Source: an uncultured Bacteroidales bacterium (lineage in GTDB: Bacteria > Bacteroidota > Bacteroidia > Bacteroidales > UBA932). Taken from it: DNA of 64,000 bases. Numbering within the stretch: position 1 is the first letter of the stretch; the number at the start of each line of letters is the position of its first letter. Positions 1-8,743 of this stretch are shown piece after piece. The stretch lies in NCBI GenBank assembly GCA_900318445.1, contig ONKO01000004.1, forward strand, positions 1-64,000, in the 5' to 3' direction. The translations under genes were made by a program, and so were the position numbers. Under the pieces are notes generated by a model that made no database searches, was not told the DNA's origin, and saw only the letters and a list, made by a program, of their open reading frames with translations.

Positions 1-69
1 TTCGTATAACGGTTAGTACTCGGGATTTTCATTCCCGCAATAGGAGTTCGATTCTCCTACCCACTACCA
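1..69 (+). tRNA. tRNA-Glu (anticodon TTC), 5' end cut by window
   Basis: The anticodon stem pairs 21-25 with 33-37 around a seven-base loop whose middle bases, 28-30, are TTC, which reads GAA (Glu). The T arm is at 42-58 with the loop TTCGATT. The 3' acceptor strand is 59-65, followed by a discriminator A and an encoded CCA at 67-69. The 5' acceptor strand lies before base 1, so the gene is only truncated by the window edge. It sits 20 bp upstream of rpsT and may share its transcript. Confidence 0.93.
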
Positions 70-88
70 AATATAAAAAAGTAAAATA

Positions 89-343
89 ATGGCAAACACA
101 AAATCCGCCGCGCGTGCCGCCCGTCAGAGCGAGCGTCATCGCCTGCATAACAAGTATTATGCAAAAACTACCAGGAACGCCATCCGCGACCTGCGTAACA
201 CCACCGACAAGGCTGCTGCCCAGGAGAATGCTCCCAAGGTTTACGCAATGATTGACAAACTCGCCAAGATCGGTGTCATTCATAAGAACAAAGCGGCCAA
301 CCTCAAGAGCGGCCTCCAGGTTTACATTAACAAGCTCGCCTAA
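89..343 (+). CDS. rpsT: 30S ribosomal protein S20
   Basis: This 84-residue basic protein matches S20 in length and sequence. It opens with the usual [18 protein letters not shown], continues as Arg/Lys-rich helix, and ends in the conserved region around [13 protein letters not shown]20 binds 16S rRNA early in 30S assembly. The ATG at 89 follows a short A-rich leader after tRNA-Glu. A strong hairpin and T-run overlap the stop codon (330-357), so the message ends almost inside the gene. tRNA genes flank it on both sides. Confidence 0.98.
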   Translation: MANTKSAARAARQSERHRLHNKYYAKTTRNAIRDLRNTTDKAAAQENAPKVYAMIDKLAKIGVIHKNKAANLKSGLQVYINKLA

Positions 344-357
344 GAGCTTGTTTTTTT
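330..357 (+). terminator. Intrinsic terminator overlapping the rpsT stop
   Basis: ACAAGCTC (330-337) pairs perfectly with GAGCTTGT (344-351), and a run of seven T follows at 351-357. The left arm is the last rpsT codons, so the hairpin forms from coding sequence. It ends 7 bp before tRNA-Pro starts. Confidence 0.85.
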
Positions 358-364
358 CAAGGAG

Positions 365-440
365 CGGGATGTAGCGCAGTTGGTAGCGCACTACGTTCGG
401 GACGTAGGGGTCGCTCGTTCGAGTCGAGTCATCCCGACCA
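365..440 (+). tRNA. tRNA-Pro (anticodon CGG)
   Basis: The acceptor strand CGGGATG (365-371) pairs with CATCCCG (430-436), then a discriminator A and an encoded CCA end at 440. The anticodon stem CTACG/CGTAG encloses the loop TTCGGGA, giving anticodon CGG (reads CCG, Pro). D and T arms are regular. There is almost no room for a promoter of its own after the rpsT terminator, so transcription may depend on read-through or on a promoter inside rpsT. Confidence 0.95.
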
Positions 441-444
441 CTTT

Positions 445-478
445 AAGAGAGTCTTTTTTTGAAGACTCTCTTTTTTTT
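445..478 (+). terminator. Intrinsic terminator after tRNA-Pro
   Basis: AGAGAGTCTT (446-455) pairs perfectly with AAGACTCTCT (462-471), with an extra A-T pair outside, followed by eight or nine T. It starts 5 bp after the CCA end of tRNA-Pro and closes the tRNA-rpsT-tRNA unit. Confidence 0.92.
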
Positions 479-521
479 CATTTTTTATTCCTATATTAGC
501 GCAACGAACTGAGACTGAACT

Positions 522-3134
522 ATGAAAACACACAAACTGGTAACCGTGCTGGTGGCGCTTCTTCTCGTTGCCGTGCCCGCTATGGCCGTTTTTACGGGAA
601 TGGGGCTGGACGCTACGCTCTCCAATCTGCGCCGGGAACTCAATTACGACTACCTTCATATCAGCAGCACGCGGGAGCAGATGGCTGCCAAGTACGATGT
701 GCAGCACCAGAAAATGGTGGACATCGTCAAAAAATGCAACGACCTGTCCCTGATGCTTTATTCGCAGAAGCAGGACTACACCTTCGATATCAGCTATGCC
801 CTGGAGAAGGTGTGCGAGGAATTCAACGACTTCAACAAGAACCGAACGCCCTACGACCGCATTGTGTCTTCCATTGACGTGGAAATCAACCGGTATGCGC
901 GCCTGATTGAGTCGCTCCGCCGTCTGCCGCCGGAGCTCCGGGAAGTGGACGTGGTGCCGGACAGCCTGGCCTACCACAATGATTCGCTGGATGTACACCT
1001 TATGCAGAACGAGAGCCTCCTTCAGCAGGAACTGGAAGAACAGGTAAAGGTGATCCTGGCCTCGAAGGAGGCGTTTATCCTGAGCGAATCCGGCCAGGCC
1101 GACCGCGATTCCTGCCTGCTCTATGCCTCCGAACTGCTCAAGCTGTATGCCGAAAGACGGGAGCTGGTGATGGCCGACAGCACGCATTACCGGGAAGCCG
1201 AACTGCGCATGCAGGAATCGTATGAGTATGCCAGATCTTATTATTCCATTCTGGAGAAGAAAGTGTTCGTGGAAGGGCAGACGCCCTGGTTTACCATTCT
1301 GAAAGATCCCGGTGCGTACTGGCAGGAAGCCCGCGGGACGCTGTCTGACAAATTCGGTGACTCCTCAATCAGCAGTCTGCATAGTATTGTTTCCAGCAAC
1401 TATCAGCAGTCCAACCAGGCCAAGTTTTACTGGCTGCTTTTTTATTTCCTGGCGTTCATTATCCTGTGGATGGTATCGGTCCTTATCCTGAACCTTCTCC
1501 ACCGCTTTGTAAAGCCGGTACGGGAGCGGGTAGCTCCGGAGCAGAAGCTTTATCTGGCTTTCCTTGTGGCCTGCGTCCTGTTCCTCGTCCTGAGCTATGA
1601 AAGCGTAGCCGACGACATTGCGCGCAAGGGCATGAGCATCATGCGCACCTTCATCTGGCTGCTCATGGCCATCAATACGGCCCTTCTCCTGAGGCTGGAG
1701 CCCCGGAAACTGAAAAACAGCATCCTCATCTATGTCCCCACCATTTTCACGGCCCTTTTCGTGATTGGCCTGCGGGTGCTGTTTGTCCCCAATGCCGTTC
1801 TGAACATGGTCTTTCCGCCGCTGCTGCTGGCGATGACGCTGTGGCAGCTGCTGGCCAATCTCCGTCGCAGCCGCAGGGCAGACAGGACCGACATGGTGAT
1901 TGGATGGGTCTCGCTCTTTGTCACGGCCGCCGCCTTGATAATCAGCTGGTCCGGCTACATTTTCCTGGCCCTCATCCTGCTGGTCTGGTGGTATTTCCAG
2001 CTGGCGCTCAACCTCACCATTGCTTCTGTGTGGAGCCTGATGCTCCAGTACAAGAGCAAGCGGCTCAACAAACGGATAGCGGCCTTCAAAGCCAATACAA
2101 ACTATGTGGCAGGTTCGGCCAAGGAAGAGATGCAGTTCCGGGCCACCTGGTTCTATGACCTGATCCGGGAGGTCATGATTCCGGTCATGGGCCTGTTCTC
2201 CCTTCCCATCTGCCTTTATCTTGCGCTGAACATATTTGAGTTCAACGACTTATATTATACCATCTTTGAGAAACCCTTCATCCGCCAGGGAGACATCAGC
2301 ATCAGCGCATACAATCTTCTGCTGCTCACCGGACTGTTTGCCGTATTCCGTTATGCGAACAAGGCCATCCATGTCCTCTGGCAGTCATTCAGATACCGCC
2401 AGTTCCTGCGTAAGTACAACCGCAAGACCGTCCATAACAACGAAATCAACCTGGCGCTGGGCAACAGCCTCATCAGTGTGTTTATCTGGTTCGTGTATGT
2501 AGACCTTGTCATTGTCACGCTCAATATCCCTACCGGGTCGCTGGGGCTCATTGCCGGAGGTCTGTCGGCCGGTATCGGTCTGGCCCTCAAGGATATCATC
2601 AACAACTTCATTTATGGTATCCAGCTCATGGGCGGTCGCCTCAGGGTTGGGGACTGGATCGACTGCGACGGCGTCCGGGGCAAGGTGGTGGACATCAACT
2701 ACCAGACCACCCTGGTAGAGACGCTCTTCGGCACGCAGGTGGCTTTCCTGAACGCCTCGCTGTTCAGCAAGAGTTTCACCAACCTCACCCGCAACAACGC
2801 TTACGAGCTCACCATTATCAAGGTGGGCGTTGCCTATGGAACAGATTTCCAGAAGGTACGGGAAGCGCTGGAGAAAGGGCTGGAGGTACTCAAGACCAAG
2901 GACAAGTACGGCCGGGATATTGTGGAGCCCACCTACGGGCACTATATCCGTTTTGATGACTTCGGGGACAGTTCCGTGAATGTGGCGGTGAGACAGTACG
3001 TGCTGGTGTCGGAGCAGATCGAGTACCGGTATCAGTGCAAGGAACTTATTTACAAGATTCTGAAGGAGAACGGAATTACCATCCCGTTCCCGCAGAGAGA
3101 TGTGCATTTGATTCAAGACAATAAAACAGAATAA
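522..3134 (+). CDS. Large MscS-family mechanosensitive channel
   Basis: The C-terminal third is a clear MscS channel: a Gly/Ala-rich pore helix around residues 672-695 (GLIAGGLSAGIGLALKDI), then the beta domain with RVGDWIDCDGVRGKVVDIN. Upstream come a signal peptide (about 1-22), a long charged helical region to about residue 300 that is probably periplasmic, and roughly eight hydrophobic segments between 300 and 640. At 870 residues it belongs with the multi-helix MscS proteins (MscK/YbdG-like), not the 286-residue E. coli MscS. Such channels release solutes on hypo-osmotic shock. The next gene starts 2 bp after the stop, suggesting co-transcription. Confidence 0.9.
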   Translation: MKTHKLVTVLVALLLVAVPAMAVFTGMGLDATLSNLRRELNYDYLHISSTREQMAAKYDVQHQKMVDIVKKCNDLSLMLYSQKQDYTFDISYALEKVCEEFNDFNKNRTPYDRIVSSIDVEINRYARLIESLRRLPPELREVDVVPDSLAYHNDSLDVHLMQNESLLQQELEEQVKVILASKEAFILSESGQADRDSCLLYASELLKLYAERRELVMADSTHYREAELRMQESYEYARSYYSILEKKVFVEGQTPWFTILKDPGAYWQEARGTLSDKFGDSSISSLHSIVSSNYQQSNQAKFYWLLFYFLAFIILWMVSVLILNLLHRFVKPVRERVAPEQKLYLAFLVACVLFLVLSYESVADDIARKGMSIMRTFIWLLMAINTALLLRLEPRKLKNSILIYVPTIFTALFVIGLRVLFVPNAVLNMVFPPLLLAMTLWQLLANLRRSRRADRTDMVIGWVSLFVTAAALIISWSGYIFLALILLVWWYFQLALNLTIASVWSLMLQYKSKRLNKRIAAFKANTNYVAGSAKEEMQFRATWFYDLIREVMIPVMGLFSLPICLYLALNIFEFNDLYYTIFEKPFIRQGDISISAYNLLLLTGLFAVFRYANKAIHVLWQSFRYRQFLRKYNRKTVHNNEINLALGNSLISVFIWFVYVDLVIVTLNIPTGSLGLIAGGLSAGIGLALKDIINNFIYGIQLMGGRLRVGDWIDCDGVRGKVVDINYQTTLVETLFGTQVAFLNASLFSKSFTNLTRNNAYELTIIKVGVAYGTDFQKVREALEKGLEVLKTKDKYGRDIVEPTYGHYIRFDDFGDSSVNVAVRQYVLVSEQIEYRYQCKELIYKILKENGITIPFPQRDVHLIQDNKTE

Positions 3135-3136
3135 CC

Positions 3137-3694
3137 ATGGGAATAAGATTTAAAAGCAAATCGGACATCTTCAATGTCCTCGTTACCGCCATCGCCGCTG
3201 TTCTCTCCGTGGGCGTCATGCTCTTCGGAGTATGGCATTTCGGCCTGGAAAAAACATGGCCCGAACTGGTACTCAACCTGTTCTACATCGCCTGCATCGT
3301 GATGATATGGATGTACTTTTTCAATGGCCCCATCACCACAAAGCAGTTCAACTACTGGTGCACCTTGAATGTGGGCATGACGGTGCTCCTCAGGGACGTC
3401 CTCTTCGCCCCTCCGCTTGTCAATTACCCGCTCCACCTCAGCTGCCTCACCCTTTCGGTGGTGCTGCTTCTGATGCTCACTTTCTTCTATGCCCGCAAGG
3501 ACTGGAAGACCTACTCCAAGAGTAACCTCTGGGCCATTTGCATCATTGATGTTGTCATCGCTACTCTCTACAACATCGATATCTTCCTGGAGACGCCCGA
3601 TGAGTATTCCACCTATCTGATGGTGGAGATCTGGATCCGTCCCACCATCACGTACGGGCTGGTGGCGTGTTTTGTTAAGGAAAAAGAGGAATAA
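3137..3694 (+). CDS. Small integral membrane protein, unknown function
   Basis: This 185-residue protein has about five hydrophobic stretches (near residues 12-32, 43-61, 72-88, 98-117 and 131-148) and ends in a charged tail, KEKEE. I recognise no family motif. It begins 2 bp after the MscS gene, so it is probably translated from the same message and may accompany the channel. The downstream amidohydrolase has its best start (3711) 16 bp after this stop. Confidence 0.75.
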   Translation: MGIRFKSKSDIFNVLVTAIAAVLSVGVMLFGVWHFGLEKTWPELVLNLFYIACIVMIWMYFFNGPITTKQFNYWCTLNVGMTVLLRDVLFAPPLVNYPLHLSCLTLSVVLLLMLTFFYARKDWKTYSKSNLWAICIIDVVIATLYNIDIFLETPDEYSTYLMVEIWIRPTITYGLVACFVKEKEE

Positions 3695-3710
3695 TAAAAG
3701 GAAAGCGATT

Positions 3711-5351
3711 ATGAAACAGACAATTATACTTGGCAACATCATCACGGTAGATCAAAAGCGGCCCTATGCCAAGGCTGCGGTAGTTAAGAATGGTGTGTTT
3801 TCCTATATCGGCAGCGCAGAGGAGGCGAAAATAATCGCCGGTCCGGATGCCGAGGTGATGGATTATGGTGAAAACTTCATCTATCCCGGTTTCCTGGAAT
3901 CTCACTGTCACCCGTATTTTGCCGGAGACCGCCTTGTGGGACAGGCCAACCTGGGACAGGTAGGATTGGCCGATTATGCGAAATACCGCGAGATTATCAA
4001 AGATTTCATTGCCGACAATCCGGATCGCTCCTATTATATGGCTGCCGGGTGGAATGAAACGGAAGAATACGTGAGCAAAGCGTATCTGGACGAAATCTGC
4101 TCCGACAAGATCCTTATCATGCAAACCGGCGGCGGTCATTCCATGCTGCTCAATTCCAAGGCGCTGGCTTGGGCGGGCATCGATGCGGAATATGCCAGGA
4201 AAGTAGGCTATGCCCAGGTTCATGTAGACGAGAAGGGAGAGCCGGACGGCTATATCTGTGAAACGCCGGTATTACGGGTGCTGGAGCATCTCCCGAAGAG
4301 TATGGAGGATGCGAAGAGGTATCTCCTGGCCTGGCAGGATTTCGCCCTGAGCAGCGGCTTTACCGGTGTGGCCGATGCCGGCCTGGAACTGTTCTACCCG
4401 GAATGCGCCCAGGCCTTCCATGAATTGGAGGAAGAGGGCAAACTAAAGCTGCGTACGTATGCGTATGCACTGTCTCCCGACAACGTGGAAGACCCCAAGG
4501 CGGAGGTGGCCCGCGTAGCTGAGCTGCGCGCCCGATATGACAGCGATTATTTGCATATTGTGGGCATCAAATGCTTCCTGGACGGTGTCACGGAGGCGCA
4601 TACCGGCTGGCAGAACCAGGATTACGCCGATCAGCCGGGTTATCATGGCGTGGAACGTTTCAACAGCCACGACAAAATGGTGCAGCTCATCGTGGAGGCC
4701 GACAAGGAAGGCTTTGCCGTTCATTGCCACTCCGAAGGCGGCGGCGCAACGCACTTTATGCTGGGCTGCATCGAGGACGCAATAAAGGTTACTGGAGACA
4801 GGAAGCAGAACAACGTGCTGGCGCATCTGCACTTTGTAACGGAGGAGGATATTCGCCGTATGGCAGAAACCGGCTCCATTCCTGCTGTGCCACCGCTGTG
4901 GGCGGTCAAGATTCCGGCGGCCTTTGCCATAGAGTCTTCCTATGTTGGTGAAAAGCTGGCGAATAAAGCCTATCCTATCAAGTCGTTCTTTGACGCGGGC
5001 GCCAATGTGGTTTTCCATTCAGACTACCCGGTCTCGCCCATGATGAGCGTCAAATTAAGTTTCTATATGGCGGAGGCCCGCAATGTTCCGGAAGAACTGT
5101 TCCCGGGCCTCGGGGCCGTGCCGATGAATCCCTCCGAGGCCGTTACCCGTGAGCAGGCGCTTGAGGCCATGACCATCAACATCGCCCGGGCCTGGCATCA
5201 GGAGCACCGCATCGGCTCCATCGAATTCGGAAAGATAGCCAACATGACGGTGTGTGACTGCGACTTCCTGCATGATGGCCTGGACAAGGTGGCTGCGGCG
5301 AACATCATCGCTACCATCGTGGACGGAAAAGAGGCATTCAAAGCTGAATAA
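3711..5351 (+). CDS. YtcJ-like amidohydrolase, family 3 (first paralogue)
   Basis: A 546-residue metal-dependent hydrolase of the amidohydrolase superfamily. The HxH metal motif is in ESHCHP (about residues 64-66), a candidate metal-bridging Lys is in GIKCFLDG (about 286), later His ligands are in VHCHSEGGG (about 336-338) and HLHF (about 372), and the late Asp region is HSDYPVSP (about 435). It has no signal peptide, so it is probably cytoplasmic. An upstream start at 3672 would overlap the previous gene; ATG 3711 follows a purine-rich AAAAGGAAAG and gives the usual N-terminus. It is clearly more divergent from the two other amidohydrolases here than they are from each other. Substrate unknown; the family hydrolyses amides, ureas and related bonds. 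Confidence 0.9.
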   Translation: MKQTIILGNIITVDQKRPYAKAAVVKNGVFSYIGSAEEAKIIAGPDAEVMDYGENFIYPGFLESHCHPYFAGDRLVGQANLGQVGLADYAKYREIIKDFIADNPDRSYYMAAGWNETEEYVSKAYLDEICSDKILIMQTGGGHSMLLNSKALAWAGIDAEYARKVGYAQVHVDEKGEPDGYICETPVLRVLEHLPKSMEDAKRYLLAWQDFALSSGFTGVADAGLELFYPECAQAFHELEEEGKLKLRTYAYALSPDNVEDPKAEVARVAELRARYDSDYLHIVGIKCFLDGVTEAHTGWQNQDYADQPGYHGVERFNSHDKMVQLIVEADKEGFAVHCHSEGGGATHFMLGCIEDAIKVTGDRKQNNVLAHLHFVTEEDIRRMAETGSIPAVPPLWAVKIPAAFAIESSYVGEKLANKAYPIKSFFDAGANVVFHSDYPVSPMMSVKLSFYMAEARNVPEELFPGLGAVPMNPSEAVTREQALEAMTINIARAWHQEHRIGSIEFGKIANMTVCDCDFLHDGLDKVAAANIIATIVDGKEAFKAE

Positions 5352-5378
5352 TACAGTAAACTTAAATACAACAAAACT

Positions 5379-7040
5379 ATGAAAGCTGACTACATCATTA
5401 AAAACGCAAAAATCTTCACTTCTGACAAGAATAACCCGAAGGCAACTGCGTTTGCGGTGAAGGACGGAAAATTTATCTACGTCGGCGATGAAGCCGGCCT
5501 GTCCCAGTACGAAGGAAAGGTCGAGGACCTGGGCGGAAAGTTCATCATGCCCGGTATCATCGACAGCCACGTGCACGTCACCATCGGCGTCGCCTTTGAT
5601 TATGTAGACCTGGGCGTCCGTTTCGAGCCCGATGGCAAGAAGGGCGCCATGGAGTTCATGTCGGCCTACATCAAGGAACACCCCGGGCAGAAGTGCTACC
5701 GGTTCCTCGTGGAGAGGCACTATCTGAAAGGGGAGGAGATTACCAAGGAGGACCTGGATGCCGTGTGCCCCGACAGCGAGCTCATCCTTCTGGAAGGCGA
5801 GTGCCACAGCAACTGGGTAAACTCCAAGGTCCTTGAAAGGATGGGAATCCACGATGATACACCGGATCCCGTTCCCGGACTGGCCTACTACGTCCGCAAG
5901 GACGGCCATGTGACCGGCAATTCATACGAAACCGCCAGCTGGCCCATTCTCTTTGACGGCACGAACGAGCTGACGAAAGAGCAGATTCTTGCCTCTGTCC
6001 AGCGTTGGATAGACTTTTCCAAGGAGGCCGGCGTAAGCGCGGTCTTCGACGCAGGCTTCCCGGAGCACAACCCCGTCCACGAGCGGATGTATGAATGTCT
6101 GTGCGAACTGGACAAGCAGGGCAAACTGCCCATCTACATTGACGGATGCTACGTTCTTACCCGCCCCAGCAAGATGCATGAAGCCATTGAAGAGGTGAAA
6201 CGCTTTGGCCGCAAGTTCAATACGGAACACCTGAAAGTCCATACCCTGAAGATCTTCATGGACGGTACCCTCAAGATTGAAACCGCGGCCCAGGTAGAGC
6301 CTTATGTGGACACCGGTGTTACGGGAACGACCGCCTTTACCCCCGCTCAGATGGCCGAGATTCTCTGCCTCCTGAACGAGGCCGGTCTGGATCTTCACGT
6401 CCACACCGTGGGTGCCGCTGCATCCCGCGTCATCCTGGACGGCGTGGAACTGGCCAGAAAACAGCTGGGAGACAAGTACCATGTAAAGGTTACCTGCGCC
6501 CACCTGGAGGTTCAGGACGATGCAGACCTGGAGCGTTTTGCCAAACTGGGCGTATTCGCCAATTATACCCCCTGGTGGCACAACGGAGGCGGCCCCGGCA
6601 TTCTCACTCCCATGCTGGGCGAGAAGCGTGCTACGCATATGTACCGCTGCAAGAGTGTCTGGAACACCGGTGCCCTGGTGGCCTGGTCCAGCGACAATGT
6701 GGCTTACGGTGACTTCACTACCTGGAATCCCTATCTGGGAATGGAGATTGGCATGACCCGCACCATCTCGGAGAAGACCCGGGTTCCCGCCTACTGCATC
6801 AGCCCCAAGACCAATCCTCCGTATGAGGAGAGGATGAGTGCAGAAGAAATGCTCATCGGCTACACCATCAATGGCGCTAAACAGCTGGGTGTCGAGGATA
6901 AGAAAGGTTCCATCGAAGCGGGCAAGGATGCCGATTTCCTGGTGTTTGACAAGGATCTCCTGGCTGCAGAGAAAGAAGGCTTCAGCTACAATCAGCCCGC
7001 GGAGGTGTATTTCGGTGGCAAGTTGGTGAATTCAAAATGA
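5379..7040 (+). CDS. YtcJ-like amidohydrolase, family 3 (second paralogue)
   Basis: This 553-residue enzyme starts 27 bp after the first amidohydrolase. Metal-site motifs are DSHVHVT (about residues 61-67), KIFMDGT (about 291), LHVHTVG (about 339) and HLEVQDD (about 374), with SSDNVAYG near 437. It has no signal peptide. By eye it is strikingly similar to the protein at 22013-23662 over its full length, including the N-terminus and the C-terminal GSIEAGKDADFLVFDKDLL stretch, so the two are recent duplicates. The next gene starts inside its stop codon (ATGA), implying translational coupling. Substrate unknown. Confidence 0.9.
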   Translation: MKADYIIKNAKIFTSDKNNPKATAFAVKDGKFIYVGDEAGLSQYEGKVEDLGGKFIMPGIIDSHVHVTIGVAFDYVDLGVRFEPDGKKGAMEFMSAYIKEHPGQKCYRFLVERHYLKGEEITKEDLDAVCPDSELILLEGECHSNWVNSKVLERMGIHDDTPDPVPGLAYYVRKDGHVTGNSYETASWPILFDGTNELTKEQILASVQRWIDFSKEAGVSAVFDAGFPEHNPVHERMYECLCELDKQGKLPIYIDGCYVLTRPSKMHEAIEEVKRFGRKFNTEHLKVHTLKIFMDGTLKIETAAQVEPYVDTGVTGTTAFTPAQMAEILCLLNEAGLDLHVHTVGAAASRVILDGVELARKQLGDKYHVKVTCAHLEVQDDADLERFAKLGVFANYTPWWHNGGGPGILTPMLGEKRATHMYRCKSVWNTGALVAWSSDNVAYGDFTTWNPYLGMEIGMTRTISEKTRVPAYCISPKTNPPYEERMSAEEMLIGYTINGAKQLGVEDKKGSIEAGKDADFLVFDKDLLAAEKEGFSYNQPAEVYFGGKLVNSK

Positions 7041-8227
7041 AAAGAATGAATAAATCTTCCGTCGCCTTTCTCCTGGCCGCACAGCTGCTGCTTTTATGCA
7101 CGCCGCTGAAGGGCCAGGAGGAGCCTCGGCGCTGGAATGTGACGGTTTCGGGGGGCGCGGGCTATATGTTGCACGAGCCCGGGCGCTTCGATAAGCTGGC
7201 GCGTTCTTTCTCTTACCCGACGGCCGATGTGCGCATCGGATACTATACCACTTCCGAAGACCCTTCGTCCTATGCCGCGCTGTTCGGCTTTCCCAGTATC
7301 GGCCTGGGCGTTAACTGGAAAGGGACCAGCCACTTTGACTGGGTGGGGAAGTCGCACCTGAACGACCTGGTCTCTCTCTATGGCTTTTTTGAAAGGGACT
7401 TCATCCGTACCCGGAAGTTCTCCTTCGGCTACGATTTGTCCCTGGGAATGGCCTTCAACAGCGCCGTCCATGACAAGGATGACAATCCCGAGAACATCAT
7501 CTTCAGCTCGGCCGTCCTGGTTTATGTGGCGCCTGCCCTGCACTTGTCGTACCGGCCCACCCGTCATCTGCAACTGGGCCTCTCGGGCGTTCTGACACAC
7601 ATGTCAACCGGACGTCTGGCGTATCCCAACGCCGGATTCAACGGTGTGGATGTGGTGGCGTCGGCCCGGTATGCCATGGCAGAGCCCAGGATCCCGGAGT
7701 GCAGGGAGTCTGAAAAGCCGGTATTTGAGAGGCACATGCTGTATGAGGTCTATGCTGGCTACGGGGCGCACCGCTGCGCCCAGGAGTTTGAGGCTACGGG
7801 AAAAACGACGCCCTGGCCAACGTTCGCCTTTGGCGCCATTGCCTGCTATCAGTACAAGCCCACCCTCTCTTCGGGACTTGGCCTGGATTTCTTCTATTTC
7901 CCGACGAGTTTCCAGCAGCGCGTGGCCGAATATGAGCGTGTCCTCCATCCCCAGCTGCATCCGGAGGAGTATGATTACCGGCCCCTGAGCATGGGCATAT
8001 CGGCCGTCCAGCAGCTTCATTACGGTAATTTTACTGCCTGGGTCCAGGTGGGAGCCTATCTGTACAAGCACCTGGGCGTGTGTGAGCAGGACGGAATCCT
8101 GTACCAGCGCATTGGCGGGAAAATCGTATTCCCCAAACTGGCCAATACGTATTTGGGGTTCAGCTGCCGGAGCCATCATTTTTCCCGTGCTGCCAGTTTG
8201 GATTTTATCCTTGGGGTAAGAATTTAA
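7037..8227 (+). CDS. PagL-like acyloxyacyl hydrolase / lipid A deacylase family
   Basis: A 396-residue exported beta-barrel-like protein with a signal peptide (about 1-26) and alternating aromatic beta strands. The HMSTG motif near residues 188-192, followed by PNAGFNGVDV, fits the PagL / acyloxyacyl hydrolase family (PF09411), in which the His and Ser belong to the catalytic triad. These outer-membrane enzymes remove acyl chains from lipid A. The second half (after about residue 235) is longer than in PagL and carries further barrel strands. The start overlaps the amidohydrolase stop by 4 bp (ATGA). Bacteroidota family members are poorly characterised, so the lipid A substrate is inferred. 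Confidence 0.75.
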   Translation: MKRMNKSSVAFLLAAQLLLLCTPLKGQEEPRRWNVTVSGGAGYMLHEPGRFDKLARSFSYPTADVRIGYYTTSEDPSSYAALFGFPSIGLGVNWKGTSHFDWVGKSHLNDLVSLYGFFERDFIRTRKFSFGYDLSLGMAFNSAVHDKDDNPENIIFSSAVLVYVAPALHLSYRPTRHLQLGLSGVLTHMSTGRLAYPNAGFNGVDVVASARYAMAEPRIPECRESEKPVFERHMLYEVYAGYGAHRCAQEFEATGKTTPWPTFAFGAIACYQYKPTLSSGLGLDFFYFPTSFQQRVAEYERVLHPQLHPEEYDYRPLSMGISAVQQLHYGNFTAWVQVGAYLYKHLGVCEQDGILYQRIGGKIVFPKLANTYLGFSCRSHHFSRAASLDFILGVRI

Positions 8228-8241
8228 TACATAACTAAGGT

Positions 8242-8700
8242 ATGAATTACGACAAGTCATTAGCCGTTAAATGCATTAACGGAACCTTCGTCGGTAAGCA
8301 GACTGACGAGCTGATTATATGGAAGGGAATTCCCTATGCAACTCAGCCGGTGACAACTCCCCAGCTTGGCGCAATACACGCGTGTGAGATTCCGTACTTG
8401 TTCGACACGTGCTTACCGGACCCGATGGGAAGCGGAGAGATTGTTTCGACCGAAGACTGCAAATTCCGCCACGTCGCCAAGGAGATGTGGACTAACTTCG
8501 CCCGGACGGGCAACCCCTCCACCGGCAAATACGCGTGGAAGAAGTTCTCCGGTGATGACCGCCAGACGATGGTCTTCGACGATGCCATCGGCATGCAAAA
8601 GGATATTTTCGGAAGACGGGAAGACCTGATGATGTCCTGGGCGGAGCTCCTGGGGAACGGGTCTTCCAAGAGGGTGTGCTGGTCCGGAACGGCAAGATGA
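8242..8700 (+). pseudogene. Internally deleted type-B carboxylesterase remnant
   Basis: The first ~35 residues (VKCINGTFVG, IWKGIPYATQPV) match the N-terminus of the intact carboxylesterase at 14658. The next part (LGAIHACEIPYLF, then EMWTNFARTGNPST and the following segment) matches its C-terminal quarter. About 380 residues between them are missing, including the nucleophile-elbow Ser and the acidic triad residue; the reading frame survives across the junction. A catalytically active product is therefore unlikely. Past about residue 140 the match ends and the frame runs into sequence resembling a lipoprotein tail. It might still make a short inactive protein. Confidence 0.82.
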
Positions 8701-8742
8701 AGTGGACTGCCCTAGTAAATACAGAAACTAAAACACGAAATA
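8689..8742 (+). pseudogene. Fragment of the lipocalin-like lipoprotein 3' end
   Basis: Read in the frame beginning AAC at 8689, the sequence encodes NGKMKWTALVNTETKT followed by a stop. The last part of the intact lipoprotein at 13598-14377 has DGKMKWTALRIDEDL and then THTETLE. About 25 bp around GGCAAGATGAAGTGGAC match with a single difference. It overlaps the end of the carboxylesterase remnant in another frame and ends directly before the GLUG gene. It is best read as debris of a lipoprotein gene that once stood between the esterase and GLUG genes. Confidence 0.55.
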
Positions 8743-8743
8743 T

